A stretch of 64,000 nt of DNA from Colwellia marinimaniae (GCF_002207865.1 NZ_BDQM01000008.1:1-64000), one strand, 5' to 3'; counted from the stretch's first letter, positions 16,948 through 26,112 are shown. Notes: generated from the sequence alone by a model not told the origin. A program made the numbers and translations.

Positions 16948-17505
16948 ATGTTCAAAAAATTAGTGAAAAAAGTTATTCAACATAAAAGTCCGCTAGATGC
17001 TTACCGTTATCATATTGATAATGTCAACGAAAATGTAATTTCTGGTTGGGCACATAAAATAGGTGATGGTAATTATACGGCTAACATTGAAGTACGTAAT
17101 AATAACGTTATTTTGTTTACCACCAAAGCAAATATAGCCCGTGAAGATTTAAAAGCGGCTGCAATTGGCTCTGGGCAATATGGTTTTTCAATAGATCCTA
17201 CAAAGATTAAACCTGAACAAGATGTTAATACTATTGATATTTTTATCGATGGTCTTAAAGCTAATGCGAAACCTCTTCCTTTAACTTTATCTGCTACAAA
17301 GCAAAAGGAACCTAAACAAGAGAGTGTTTCTGATGAACTTTCTGCGTTTGGTGTTTCTGTTTCGCAAGAGTTACAACGTTTGACTGACGAGATAAGCTCG
17401 CAGAATGGCAATGCGGTGAATGTGGCTATTGAGAATATAGCCTCGTTGTCAGTACGTGTTGAGGTTATTGAGCAAATATTGACTAAGCATTTTGCTAGTA
17501 AGTAA
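16948..17505 (+). CDS. Stand-alone 'GW' module protein with C-terminal coiled coil
   Basis: A 185-residue protein I cannot assign to a named family. Residues about 20-100 ('YHIDNVNENVISGWAHKIGD' through 'ANIAREDLKAA' to 'SGQYGFSID') match modules at the N-termini of the GT4 enzyme at 17933 and the sulfotransferase at 20052: a shared 'D......GWA', a middle beta-rich stretch, 'A...R.DL' and 'GF'. Residues about 125-185 look like a helical or coiled-coil segment. There is no signal peptide, membrane segment or visible catalytic motif. An adaptor or glycan-binding role alongside the two enzymes is inferred from the shared module. The ATG follows 'aaggattatacggtttaggt'. Confidence 0.7.
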   Translation: MFKKLVKKVIQHKSPLDAYRYHIDNVNENVISGWAHKIGDGNYTANIEVRNNNVILFTTKANIAREDLKAAAIGSGQYGFSIDPTKIKPEQDVNTIDIFIDGLKANAKPLPLTLSATKQKEPKQESVSDELSAFGVSVSQELQRLTDEISSQNGNAVNVAIENIASLSVRVEVIEQILTKHFASK

Positions 17506-17932
17506 TTATAACTGAAAACTGGATCCCCGATTAAGACACCACGGGGATGACGAACAAAGGTTTGGGGATGCCAGCTTTTTGGAGTGATTTGGTAACACTG
17601 GGTACAGGAGAATATGCGTCAAGATAATTGCTCCTGCATTATCTTCATAAGTGGCATCCATGCCACGTCTGCATTCTATAATAAGTTGCATTGATGCAAC
17701 GTCCGACCAGAGCGCTCGGGTATGACGACGTTAGGTTTTGGTATGACTGTGGGGAAGTAGGGCACTTGTCTTTATTATTGAAAGGTAGGCTTTTTGTCAT
17801 TCCCGAAGTGTCTAGTCGGGAATCCACTGTTTAAATACACAAGCACTTCTTTTAATTCGTTCAAGCAAAAAGTATGAAGACAGGCATTCTACAATCAGTA
17901 AGTTTATTGCCAAAACATTAAAGGATAGTTAG
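17506..17932. repeat. Gene-free stretch packed with hairpin repeats and a GT tail remnant
   Basis: It contains an 'ATCCCCG...CGGGGAT' hairpin (17523-17548), two tandem small hairpins GTGGCAT-cc-ATGCCAC (17651-17666) and GTTGCAT-tg-ATGCAAC (17685-17700), both followed by 'acgtc'-like sequence, then an 'ATTCCCGA...TCGGGAAT' hairpin (17799-17823) and a copy of the 3' end of the next gene (17862-17921). Short open frames on the - strand here are made of repeat sequence and are not credible genes. Confidence 0.8.
17862..17921 (+). pseudogene. 3'-tail copy of the GT4 gene
   Basis: 'caagcaaaaagtatgaagac' through 'caatcagtaagtttattgcc' and 'aaaacattaa' matches the last 60 bp of the following glycosyltransferase gene (about 19720-19780) with few mismatches. 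Only the tail is present, immediately upstream of the intact copy's start at 17933. This is consistent with gene replacement or a tandem duplication in which the first copy was deleted. Confidence 0.85.
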
Positions 17933-19780
17933 GTGTTAAAGCGATTAAAGCGATTAAAGCAAAAATTACAAAGTATCAAATTCAAAAAACAAATCAGTAA
18001 AAGCGCCTTTGTTTCAGAATCATTGTATAGCCCAACTTCTACGGAGCAATTATATCAAGGTTACATCGATTGGGTTGATTCGGAATTCATTTGTGGTTGG
18101 GTTTATTCGGCAGATAAACCAAATGAGCCAATAGAGTTTAAATTGCTGCTAGAAGGCAAAGAATTATTACAAAATTCAGCAGATTTATACCGTGAAGATT
18201 TGGAAAAAGTTGGCTTTGGTAATGGCGTACATGGCTATTGCTGTCACCATGATTTATCAGCTGAGAGCCTTGTAGGTAAAGTACTGCAACTAGTTACCCT
18301 TGATAATACACTTATTGGTAAACCCTTTAAGGTCCCCTCAGAGACCCCGGTAACTATATCCGTAAAAAAAGTGATCTCAGAGCATTATTTATTTGTATTT
18401 AACATCGAAGCAAGTGAAGCTGAAAATGTAACCTTTCAGCTCTTTCATAACAACAATCGTTTTTGGCAGGGAGCCAGCACTTTAAAGAAAGGTAGTAATC
18501 GATTAGAGCTACCCGTATGTGCCGATATTGTGAATGGTACTAATAGTACCATTACGCTAGGGTTGCTAGGTGTGTTAGGGCAAACGAAGATCATTTGGCA
18601 GCAAGAACTTAATGTTTCAGCATTAGCGGTAAAACGCTATTTTTCATTGAGGAATAAGGCTAATAAACCTGTTATTGTGATGATAGATCGCAGTATACCA
18701 AAGCCTGATCAAGACGCTGGCTCATATGCTGCGGTTCAAGAAATTCGTTTATTACAAGCACTCGGATTTCATATTATATTTATACCCGATGATTTTACTT
18801 ATTCGCCAAAATATACCCCGCAGCTGCAGGCTATGGGCGTAGAAGTACTTTTCTCTCCCTATTTTTTACATAGTGGTGATGCACTCACCTCGGTATTACC
18901 TTCTGTAAGTGCCGTTTACATCACTCGCTATCATTATGTTGAAAAACATATTAAAACGATAAAAGCATTCTCAACTACGTTGCCCATCATTTTTAATAAT
19001 GCTGATCTGCACTTTTTAAGAGAAATAAGACAAGCCAACGCACTTGATGATGAAGATTTGTTGCAAAATGCAATGAAAACACGTGATCGTGAAGTAAAAG
19101 TAATGAAGCAAGTTGATGCTATTTTGTCTTACAGTGAATTTGAGCATGCTGTTATTACTTCACACATTTTGCAAAGTAAGAATATACATAAGTGCCCTTG
19201 GGTGGTTGAAGTTCCTAGCCAGAGTGCATGTTTTAATGCAAGAGAGGGGGTAGCTTTTTTAGGTGGCTATGAACATACTGCCAATGTTCAGGCAGTTGAA
19301 TTTTTTATTGAACAGGTTATGCCACTTTTAAGAGAGAAAGGCGAAGCCATTAAGGTGTATATTTATGGTAGCCATATGCCTGAATCTTTTTATCAATATG
19401 CGTGTGATGATGTGCATATAAAAGGTTATGTAGAATCACTTGATGATGTGTATTTAAAACATCGAGTATTTATTGCGCCTTTATTTTTTGGTGCTGGCGT
19501 AAAAGGTAAAGTATTAGCGGCCGCAGCTTATGGCATGCCCTGTGTGTTATCGCCTATTGCTATAGAAGCCACTGGCTTAGTACATAATGTTAGTGCTTTA
19601 GTGGCTGAACATGCAGATGAGTGGGCTGAATATGTAAGTCGACTGTATTTTAATGAACAAGAGTGGAATTTTATCGCAGAAAAACAGCAAATAATGGTGA
19701 AAGAGTCTTATTCATTTGAGAAAGCAAAAAGTATGATGAAAGGAATTTTACAATCAGTAAGTTTATTGCCAAAAACATAA
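17933..19780 (+). CDS. GT4-like glycosyltransferase with N-terminal 'GW' module
   Basis: A 615-residue protein with a GTG start preceded by 'aaggatagttag'. Residues about 35-145 carry the module 'IDWVDSEFICGWVYSAD' ... 'SADLYREDLEKVGFGNGVHG'. The linker at about 145-235 is beta-rich. Residues about 240-605 form the transferase: 'PVIVMIDRSIPKPDQDAGSY' (GT4 N-terminal type), 'VAFLGGYEHTANVQAVEFFI' (start of the second Rossmann domain), 'VHIKGYVESLDDVY', 'IAPLFFGAGVKGKVLAAAAY' and 'GMPCVLSPIAIEATGL' (nucleotide-sugar-binding region). The sequence fits the Glyco_trans_1_4 group that often follows methyltransferases in rhamnan/O-antigen loci. Donor unknown. Its 3' tail is duplicated just upstream. 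Confidence 0.82.
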   Translation: MLKRLKRLKQKLQSIKFKKQISKSAFVSESLYSPTSTEQLYQGYIDWVDSEFICGWVYSADKPNEPIEFKLLLEGKELLQNSADLYREDLEKVGFGNGVHGYCCHHDLSAESLVGKVLQLVTLDNTLIGKPFKVPSETPVTISVKKVISEHYLFVFNIEASEAENVTFQLFHNNNRFWQGASTLKKGSNRLELPVCADIVNGTNSTITLGLLGVLGQTKIIWQQELNVSALAVKRYFSLRNKANKPVIVMIDRSIPKPDQDAGSYAAVQEIRLLQALGFHIIFIPDDFTYSPKYTPQLQAMGVEVLFSPYFLHSGDALTSVLPSVSAVYITRYHYVEKHIKTIKAFSTTLPIIFNNADLHFLREIRQANALDDEDLLQNAMKTRDREVKVMKQVDAILSYSEFEHAVITSHILQSKNIHKCPWVVEVPSQSACFNAREGVAFLGGYEHTANVQAVEFFIEQVMPLLREKGEAIKVYIYGSHMPESFYQYACDDVHIKGYVESLDDVYLKHRVFIAPLFFGAGVKGKVLAAAAYGMPCVLSPIAIEATGLVHNVSALVAEHADEWAEYVSRLYFNEQEWNFIAEKQQIMVKESYSFEKAKSMMKGILQSVSLLPKT

Positions 19781-20051
19781 AAATATGATTAGTGACGGGG
19801 TCAGGTCATGTATTTTGAAGTAATACTAATTGCACTAAGTTATTGCCACTGTGCTGATTAAAATACCCCAGACTATGTTGCCCTCAATTCCAATAGCCGG
19901 CTATTGGTTATTAATAGAGCGCCTTGATGCAAGTAGGATAGCGTTATGATGTGGCTAATGATATTTATGGTAGAATGCATGGCTACAATTAGACGTTAAC
20001 TAGGTGTTAGTTAGGCGTTATTGGGCCCTAGTATTTTAGATAGAATTTTTA
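19781..20051. other. Intergenic gap before a sulfotransferase gene
   Basis: 271 bp without a credible open frame. I see no member of the main repeat families. It contains 'aggtgttagttaggcgttat'-like short direct repeats at 20001-20020 and may hold the promoter of the downstream sulfotransferase, but no clear -35/-10 pair stands out. Confidence 0.4.
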
Positions 20052-21161
20052 ATGAGTAGAAAAGTGATAAATAGAATTAAACAAACGTTAACGAAGCAAA
20101 AAAAACAGCTGAATACCATTGATAAAAGTCATTATATTGGACGAGTCGATGAAATGTTCCTGCCGCTAGTGCGTGGCTGGGCCGGTTGTACAGATAGCAC
20201 CGAGGCGCATTGGGTTAAAATCACTAAAGGCGAAGAGTGCCAAGTGGTGTTGGCGAACAAACCTCGTGCCGATGTCTTTAAGGCTGGTTTGTTAACCTAT
20301 GAAAATTGCGGATTTAGTGCCAAATTTGCAGATAATAATATCGCCCAAGCGCATATCGAAATATTAGTGTCTGTTAAGCCGGTATCCCATAGTCAACCGA
20401 ATTATAAAAACCGTAAACTGTTTTTTTTGCATATTCCCAAAACCGCAGGCAGCTCGGTAAATCACAGTTTGCAAAACCAGTTAAAGGCAGTGCCAACCTA
20501 TACTCATATTGAGGGGATACCTGAGCGTTGGCAGCAGTTATTAGATGCTCGTTTCTTGTCGGGACATATCACTTATCCTGTTTATAAAAAATCATTTGCA
20601 CCGGCTAATTTTATTCTAGCGGCCTTTTTTCGGCAGCCTTATCGGCATTTGGTTTCACATCTAAATTGGGTACGGCACCTAATGGAGCCAGAAAAGAAAG
20701 AGTTTTTATTAACTCATCCTCTGGTCGTACAGCAGATAGCGGATAAATTATCTACCTTGAATTTTTCTTCCATTGCCTCTTGGCAGCAGTTTGTTAAACA
20801 GCTGAAACCTATACAGTATGGCTTATTTGATAACTTACAGGTTCGATATTTAGCCGATATAAAACCGTCAGAAAGGGTGAATGAACAGCATTTAAAACAA
20901 GCGCTAACTCGCTTGAAAAATATTCAGTTAGTGGGCATCGCAGAAAAGTTTAATGAATCAATGGTGGTTATTCACCAAGCGATGGGCTTTGATGCGCCAG
21001 TTGAGAAAAATGTTCGCAGTAATGTGAATAGTTTTAGTTATGGTGCAGATTCTTCTGATGTTAATTTTCAGCAAGCGGTTGAGCCTTTAGTTAAATTTGA
21101 TCGACTTTTATATCAACAGGCATTGTTGCAATTTTCGCAACAACAGATCAAGTTTGCATAA
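20052..21161 (+). CDS. Sulfotransferase with N-terminal 'GW' module
   Basis: A 369-residue protein. Residues about 25-110 hold the module ('IGRVDEMFLPLVRGWAGCTD' ... 'KPRADVFKAGLLTYENCGF'). Residues about 125-360 are the sulfotransferase: the 5'-phosphosulfate-binding 'LFFLHIPKTAGSSVNHSL', the conserved 'ARFLSGHITY', and the 3'-phosphate-binding 'AFFRQPYRHLVSHLNW'. This matches heparan 2-O/uronosyl and bacterial Sulfotransfer_2-type enzymes that use PAPS. No membrane anchor is seen. The stop is 10 bp before the GTG of the next GT2 gene, so the two are probably co-transcribed. Substrate unknown; uronic acid or fucose in the locus's own glycan is plausible. Confidence 0.85.
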   Translation: MSRKVINRIKQTLTKQKKQLNTIDKSHYIGRVDEMFLPLVRGWAGCTDSTEAHWVKITKGEECQVVLANKPRADVFKAGLLTYENCGFSAKFADNNIAQAHIEILVSVKPVSHSQPNYKNRKLFFLHIPKTAGSSVNHSLQNQLKAVPTYTHIEGIPERWQQLLDARFLSGHITYPVYKKSFAPANFILAAFFRQPYRHLVSHLNWVRHLMEPEKKEFLLTHPLVVQQIADKLSTLNFSSIASWQQFVKQLKPIQYGLFDNLQVRYLADIKPSERVNEQHLKQALTRLKNIQLVGIAEKFNESMVVIHQAMGFDAPVEKNVRSNVNSFSYGADSSDVNFQQAVEPLVKFDRLLYQQALLQFSQQQIKFA

Positions 21162-21171
21162 GGGTGATCGC

Positions 21172-22953
21172 GTGAAATTAAAGCAAATATTGTCATATAA
21201 AACTAAGCAAAGACTTAAAAAACTTAAACCGCTATATGCGCTGTATCATCGTTTTGTTACCTGGAAAATGACTAAAGCGCGTTATAACCCTTATACACAT
21301 TGGGTCAACCATATTGAACCTAATTTGTGGCAAGCGGTTGTCGATGATCAGAAAATGCTTATTTCAGTGGTAGTGCCTATTTATAACCCGCCGAAAAACT
21401 TTTTGAAAAAGTGTGTCGATTCGGTGCTGGCGCAAACCTATGGCAATTGGCAATTGGTACTGGTTGATGATGCATCGACCGATAGTCGTGTCAAAAAATA
21501 CTTAAAAACCTTGTCTGATCCGCGAATCAAGGTTATTTATGCACAACACAATGGTCATATTAGCAAAGCGACTAATATGGGCATAGAAGTGTGTGAAGGT
21601 GATTTTATTGCTTTGTTAGATCACGATGATTTATTGGCGCCGCAAGCGTTAAATGAAGTAGTGGCGGCTATTGCGGCTAATCCAAACTGGCAGTGGTTAT
21701 ACAGTGATGAAGATTTTATTAATGAAAACGGGGCACGTGTTGTTCCACATTTTAAATCGGATTGGAATCCATTCTTACTGCATGCACATAACTATATAAC
21801 GCACTTCTGTGTTTACAAATCTGATTTATTAAAAACCCTTAAAGGCTGTCGGGTTGGTTTTGAGGGTGCTCAAGATTATGATCTTGCTTTACGCGCTTCA
21901 GAGGTTTTATCATCACAACAGATAGGTCATATTAGTAAAATACTTTATCACTGGCGTATGCATGAAGGATCTACTGCTTTAAATAGTGATGCAAAATCTT
22001 ATACTGTTGCCTTAGGTAAAAAAGCCTTAACTGAACATCTGCAACGTAAGTCAATTAACGCGGTTGTTGACTATGGCAATTTAGATAATTATTTTCATGT
22101 GAAATATAAGCCTTTAGCTTGGCCTAAAGTATCTATTGTTATTCCTACTCGCGATCATAAAAGGGTACTGGAAACCTGTATTCGTAGTATTTTGCAAAAA
22201 ACGGACTACCCCGATTATGAAATTGTTGTTATGGATAATCAAACATCGGATCTTGATGCATTAAGCTATTTGTCTACGATAAATAAGTTAAAAAATATAA
22301 ATGTTTTTAAGCACGATAAAGTTTTTAATTATTCGGAAATCAATAATGTAGCCGTAGCTAAGGCGAATGGTGAAGTTGTTGTTTTATTAAATAATGATAC
22401 GGAAGTTATTAGCCATGATTGGTTGTTACAACTGGTGGGGCTAGCAATGCAACCGGATGTAGGGTGTGTGGGAGCTAAGCTTCTTTACCCTGATCAGAGT
22501 ATTCAACATGCGGGCATTGTGATGGGCTTAGGTGGTTACGCTGCGCATTCTCATCGCCGCACTCCTGAAGGCTCTAATGGCTATTTTAATCGCCCTCATG
22601 TGAATCAAGTTATGTCGGGTGTTACCGGTGCCTGTCTGGCTATTCGAAAGCAAACCTATCTTGCTGTTGGCGGTTTGGATACTGATTTTCAAGTTGCTTA
22701 TAATGACGTTGATTTTTGTTTAAAGGTAAAAAGTTCAGGTTTTTATAACGTATATTGTGCCGGCGCACAGTTATATCATTTTGAGTCAAAAACACGCGGT
22801 GATGATGGCGAAAGCGCAGATAAAGTGCAACGTTTTGATAAAGAAAAAGCCTTGTTGCTAGACCGCTGGCAAGCAGAAATTGAACATGATCCCTATTACA
22901 GCCCGCATTTAACCAGAGATGCTGAAGACTTTACTATACGGTTACGTTATTGA
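21172..22953 (+). CDS. Two-domain GT2 glycosyltransferase
   Basis: A protein of about 593 residues, start set at GTG 21172 ('aagggtgatc' upstream); the longer frame from 21097 overlaps the sulfotransferase gene and looks non-native. The first GT2 domain starts near residue 62: 'ISVVVPIYNPPKNFL', 'LVLVDDASTD', 'IALLDHDD', 'WLYSDEDFI'. The second starts near residue 320: 'VSIVIPTRDHKRVLETCIRS', 'VVMDNQTSD', 'VVLLNNDTEV', 'DFCLKVKSSGFYNVY'. This double GT2 layout is common in O-antigen and rhamnan-type loci, where each domain adds one sugar. It lies directly before the 132-bp tandem array. Donors cannot be named. Confidence 0.85.
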   Translation: MKLKQILSYKTKQRLKKLKPLYALYHRFVTWKMTKARYNPYTHWVNHIEPNLWQAVVDDQKMLISVVVPIYNPPKNFLKKCVDSVLAQTYGNWQLVLVDDASTDSRVKKYLKTLSDPRIKVIYAQHNGHISKATNMGIEVCEGDFIALLDHDDLLAPQALNEVVAAIAANPNWQWLYSDEDFINENGARVVPHFKSDWNPFLLHAHNYITHFCVYKSDLLKTLKGCRVGFEGAQDYDLALRASEVLSSQQIGHISKILYHWRMHEGSTALNSDAKSYTVALGKKALTEHLQRKSINAVVDYGNLDNYFHVKYKPLAWPKVSIVIPTRDHKRVLETCIRSILQKTDYPDYEIVVMDNQTSDLDALSYLSTINKLKNINVFKHDKVFNYSEINNVAVAKANGEVVVLLNNDTEVISHDWLLQLVGLAMQPDVGCVGAKLLYPDQSIQHAGIVMGLGGYAAHSHRRTPEGSNGYFNRPHVNQVMSGVTGACLAIRKQTYLAVGGLDTDFQVAYNDVDFCLKVKSSGFYNVYCAGAQLYHFESKTRGDDGESADKVQRFDKEKALLLDRWQAEIEHDPYYSPHLTRDAEDFTIRLRY

Positions 22954-22989
22954 TTTATAAGCAAAGAACAAAAATATAAAAATCGTCAT

Positions 22990-23930
22990 CTTCGAAGACA
23001 CAAGCGCGAATAAATTCCCGCCTACGGAGATGACGAACAAAGGTTTGCTGTACTTACGGATAAAATGTTTCTGGTAGATGGTAGCGGCGCAGCCGCTGTT
23101 TTGCTAATAAGTAGCATCGATGTCATAAGGAACAAGCGCGAATAAATTCCCGCCTACGGAGATGACGAACAAAGGTTTGCTGTACTTGCGGATAAAATGT
23201 TTCTGGTAGATGGTAGCGGTGCAGCCGCTGTTTTGCTAATAAGTAGCATCCATGCCATAAGGTACAAGCGCGAATAAATTCCCGCCTACGGGAATGACGA
23301 ACAAAGGTTTGCTGTACTTGCAGATAAAATGTTTCTGGTAGATAGTAGCGGTGCAGCCGCTGTTTTGCTAATAAGTAGCATCGATGTCATAAGGAACAAG
23401 CGCGAATAAATTCCCGCCTACGGAGATGACGAACAAAGGTTTGCTGTACTTGCGGATAAAATGTTTCTGGTAGATGGTAGCGGTGCAGCCGCTGTTTTGC
23501 TAATAAGTAGCATCCATGCCATAAGGTACAAGCGCGAATAAATTCCCGCCTACGGGAATGACGAACAAAGGTTTGCTGTACTTGCAGATAAAATGTTTCT
23601 GGTAGATAGTAGCGGTGCAGCCGCTGTTTTGCTAATAAGTAGCATCGATGTCATAAGGAACAAGCGCGAATAAATTCCCGCCTACGGAGATGACGAACAA
23701 AGGTTTGCTGTACTTGCGGATAAAATGTTTCTGGTAGATGGTAGCGGCGCAGCCGCTGTTTTGCTAATAAGTAGCATCCATGCCATAAGGCACAAGCGCG
23801 AATAAATTCCCGCCTACGGTAGAGTGCCCGTAGAGAGAGTGCTTGTAGGCGTGATTTCAATCGCGCAGGGTTACGAATTAAATTTAAGAACAAGCGCGAA
23901 TAAATTCCCGCCTACGGGAGAGAACGCCGA
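22990..23930. repeat. 132-bp tandem array (about six units, 264-bp super-repeat) with REP sequences
   Basis: The anchor 'aggtttgctgtactt' occurs at 23041, 23173, 23305, 23437, 23569 and 23701, exactly 132 bp apart. Units alternate between two versions ('gcatcgatgtcataaggaac' and 'gcatccatgccataaggtac'), so the true period is 264 bp, and 23173-23436 and 23437-23700 look essentially identical. Each unit has a hairpin AGCGGC-gca-GCCGCT-like core and one GTAG-type REP in reverse ('gcgcgaataaattcccgcc'). Two more REP-like copies follow to 23920. No gene is credible in this 1066-bp gap (22954-24019). Confidence 0.92.
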
Positions 23931-24019
23931 AAGTCCATTAGTAAACTATATTTCCCTTGTTTTATGTACAGCTACGGGACTAGAATAGTTGCGATAGCCG
24001 ATAGCCGATAGCGAAAAGA

Positions 24020-24670
24020 ATGATTAAATTACAAAACATTACTAAATATTACCCCTCTGATCTGGGTAAACAATATATTTTTCGTGATATTAATTTCGAG
24101 ATTCCCGCCGGTCATAATATTGGTATTTTAGGCTCTAACGGTGCCGGTAAGTCGACACTTTTTAGACTGCTAGCAGGCAGTGAATATCCCAATAAAGGTA
24201 AAGTGATTACCGACAAAGCGATATCTTGGCCTGTGGCGTTAGCAACCGGCATTCATCCGCAGATGACGGGCCGTGAAAACACCCGCTTTATTGGCCGAGT
24301 TAATGGTGTGGCTGATTTAGATGAATATGAAGAGAAGGTTAAAAGCTTTGCTGAGTTAGGTATTAAGTATGACTTGCCCGTACGAACCTATTCTAGTGGT
24401 ATGCGCTCCCGCCTTGCCTTTGGTTGTTGTATTGCTATAGATTTTGATATTTATCTCATTGATGAAGCAACGTCTGTTGGCGATCAAAAATTTCGACAAA
24501 AAGCCCGCCAAGCACTATTAGAAAAACGTAATACGGCTAACGTGATTATGGTTAGCCATGAAATTAAAGAGATTGAAGAGTTTTGTGATAGTGCCATTGT
24601 TTTACATGACGGTAAGTTAACTTTTTATGCTGACCTCCAAGAAGCGATAGAAATTTATAAAAGCCTTTAA
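24020..24670 (+). CDS. kpsT: KpsT-like ABC transporter ATPase (capsule/O-antigen export)
   Basis: A 216-residue soluble ATPase of the short CPSE type. Walker A 'GSNGAGKST' is near residues 38-46, the signature 'YSSGMRSRLAFG' near 130, Walker B 'FDIYLIDEATS' near 150, and the switch histidine is in 'VIMVSHEIKE'. The length and lack of a carbohydrate-binding C-terminal domain match KpsT/CtrD rather than Wzt. It should energise export of a polysaccharide with a KpsM-type permease, but no permease gene is in the window. The last 129 bp are duplicated at 31233-31361. It is flanked on both sides by tandem-array-type repeats. Confidence 0.9.
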   Translation: MIKLQNITKYYPSDLGKQYIFRDINFEIPAGHNIGILGSNGAGKSTLFRLLAGSEYPNKGKVITDKAISWPVALATGIHPQMTGRENTRFIGRVNGVADLDEYEEKVKSFAELGIKYDLPVRTYSSGMRSRLAFGCCIAIDFDIYLIDEATSVGDQKFRQKARQALLEKRNTANVIMVSHEIKEIEEFCDSAIVLHDGKLTFYADLQEAIEIYKSL

Positions 24671-25099
24671 GCTACATACCTCTGTAGTTTACTCAGGAAC
24701 TCTTTGTAAACGTCAGGAGAATATGCTCCTGCATTCTCTAATAAAGTACTTCCTGTACCGTCTGCATTATCTAATAAGTCACATCCATGGCATAAGGCAT
24801 AAGGTACAAGCGCGAATAAATTCCCGCCTACGGGGATGACGAACAAAGGTTTGCTGTACTTGCGGATAAAAATGTTACTGGTAGATGGTTGGGGCGCAGC
24901 CGCTGATTTGCTAATAAGTGCCATCCATGGCACGTCCGATTAAAACACCACGGGGATGACGATCCTAAGCCAAGTGCATCGGCATGTTAAACTAACATCC
25001 TAAACCGCCAGTTCTTATTAACTATGCCAGTACTTTAAGGCATAATAATATATAACTGTATATATAACTGTATATGTAATTGTATATTGAAGGGAAATC
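24671..25099. repeat. Intergenic repeats between kpsT and cysD
   Basis: This gap holds an AGGAG...CTCCT hairpin at about 24715-24732, one diverged copy of the 132-bp unit (about 24790-24935, including 'aaggtttgctgtacttgcgg'), the hairpin GTGCCAT-cc-ATGGCAC (24918-24933) and a partial 'accacggggatgacg' repeat end. The cysD leader follows. A - strand frame of 88 codons across it is composed of repeat sequence and is rejected as a gene. Confidence 0.8.
25051..25086 (+). repeat. Three 12-bp tandem repeats upstream of cysD
   Basis: TATAACTGTATA (25051-25062), the same again (25063-25074), then TGTAATTGTATA (25075-25086). They end 13 bp before the cysD ATG, with 'gaaggga' as Shine-Dalgarno. They may contain -10 elements or an operator for sulfur or polysaccharide control; neither is proven. 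Confidence 0.75.
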
Positions 25100-26008
25100 A
25101 TGAAAAAAAACAGATTAACTCACCTTAAAGCGCTAGAGGCTGAGTCTATGCATATTATGCGTGAGGTTGCCGCTGAATTTGATAATCCTGTGATGCTTTA
25201 CTCGGTTGGTAAAGATTCATCGGTGTTATTGCATTTAGCACGTAAAGCTTTTTATCCAGGCAAACTGCCGTTTCCTTTATTGCATGTTGATACTAACTGG
25301 AAGTTTAAAGAGATGATCGCATTCCGTGATAAAATAGCGGAAAAACACGATCTTGAACTTATTGTTCATAAAAATCCTCGCGGCATGGAAATGGGCATTA
25401 GTCCTTTTGAGCATGGTAGTGCTACACACACAGATATCATGAAAACAGAAGGTTTAAAGCAGGCATTAGATGCACATGGTTTTGATGCCGCATTTGGTGG
25501 CGCACGTCGTGATGAAGAAAAGTCTCGAGCTAAAGAGCGTGTTTACTCTTTCCGTGATAAGAAGCATCGTTGGGACCCTAAAAACCAACGTCCTGAGCTT
25601 TGGAATACCTATAACTCAAAAGTTGAACGTGGTGAAAGCATTCGTGTATTCCCTCTTTCTAACTGGACTGAACTTGATATTTGGCAGTATATCTACCAAG
25701 AAGACATTGAAATGGTGCCACTTTATTTTGCAGCGAAGCGTCCTGTTGTTGAACGTGATGGTGCGTTAATCATGGTAGATGATGACCGTATGCCGATTAA
25801 AGAGGGTGAAAAGGTGGAGATGAAAATGGTGCGTTTTCGTACCTTAGGTTGTTACCCATTAACAGGGGCTGTTGAGTCTCAAGCAACCACATTACCTGAA
25901 ATTATCCAAGAGATGTTATTAACTAAAACATCTGAGCGCCAAGGTCGTGTTATTGACAGTGATTCTTCGGGCTCAATGGAAAAGAAAAAGATGGAAGGTT
26001 ATTTCTAA
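25100..26008 (+). CDS. cysD: Sulfate adenylyltransferase subunit 2
   Basis: A 302-residue PAPS-reductase/N-type ATP pyrophosphatase family protein, the usual length. It catalyses ATP + sulfate to APS + PPi, driven by CysN GTP hydrolysis. The PP-loop '[18 protein letters not shown]' is near residues 34-51, followed by '[15 protein letters not shown]' and '[18 protein letters not shown]'. The C-terminus '[14 protein letters not shown]' is typical. It begins the cysD-cysN-SLC13-cysC run, placed inside a polysaccharide locus with sulfotransferases rather than next to cysteine genes (cysH/I/J are not seen). That suggests the run is dedicated to PAPS for glycan sulfation. Confidence 0.97.
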   Translation: MKKNRLTHLKALEAESMHIMREVAAEFDNPVMLYSVGKDSSVLLHLARKAFYPGKLPFPLLHVDTNWKFKEMIAFRDKIAEKHDLELIVHKNPRGMEMGISPFEHGSATHTDIMKTEGLKQALDAHGFDAAFGGARRDEEKSRAKERVYSFRDKKHRWDPKNQRPELWNTYNSKVERGESIRVFPLSNWTELDIWQYIYQEDIEMVPLYFAAKRPVVERDGALIMVDDDRMPIKEGEKVEMKMVRFRTLGCYPLTGAVESQATTLPEIIQEMLLTKTSERQGRVIDSDSSGSMEKKKMEGYF

Positions 26009-26112
26009 GCAAAGCCGATAGCACCAAATACTAATTATATAGCTGTTGTATGAGCCTGCACCTTCAAGCCCAGCCTGAAATCGCACATCTTCTACCGCTA
26101 TCAAGGATAATT

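Noticed and set aside
17506-17827. Two short - strand frames after the orphan 'GW' gene
   Set aside because: Both are translations of the small hairpin repeats.
23651-23893. 80-codon - strand frame in the 132-bp array
   Set aside because: It is open only because 132 is a multiple of three and it covers repeat sequence, with no start context and with interruptions in sister units.
22990-23930. Tandem array considered as a CRISPR
   Set aside because: The 132-bp units are contiguous and near identical with no unique spacers, and no cas genes are present.
24667-24933. 88-codon - strand frame between kpsT and cysD
   Set aside because: It consists of a relic array unit plus hairpin repeats and overlaps the kpsT stop.
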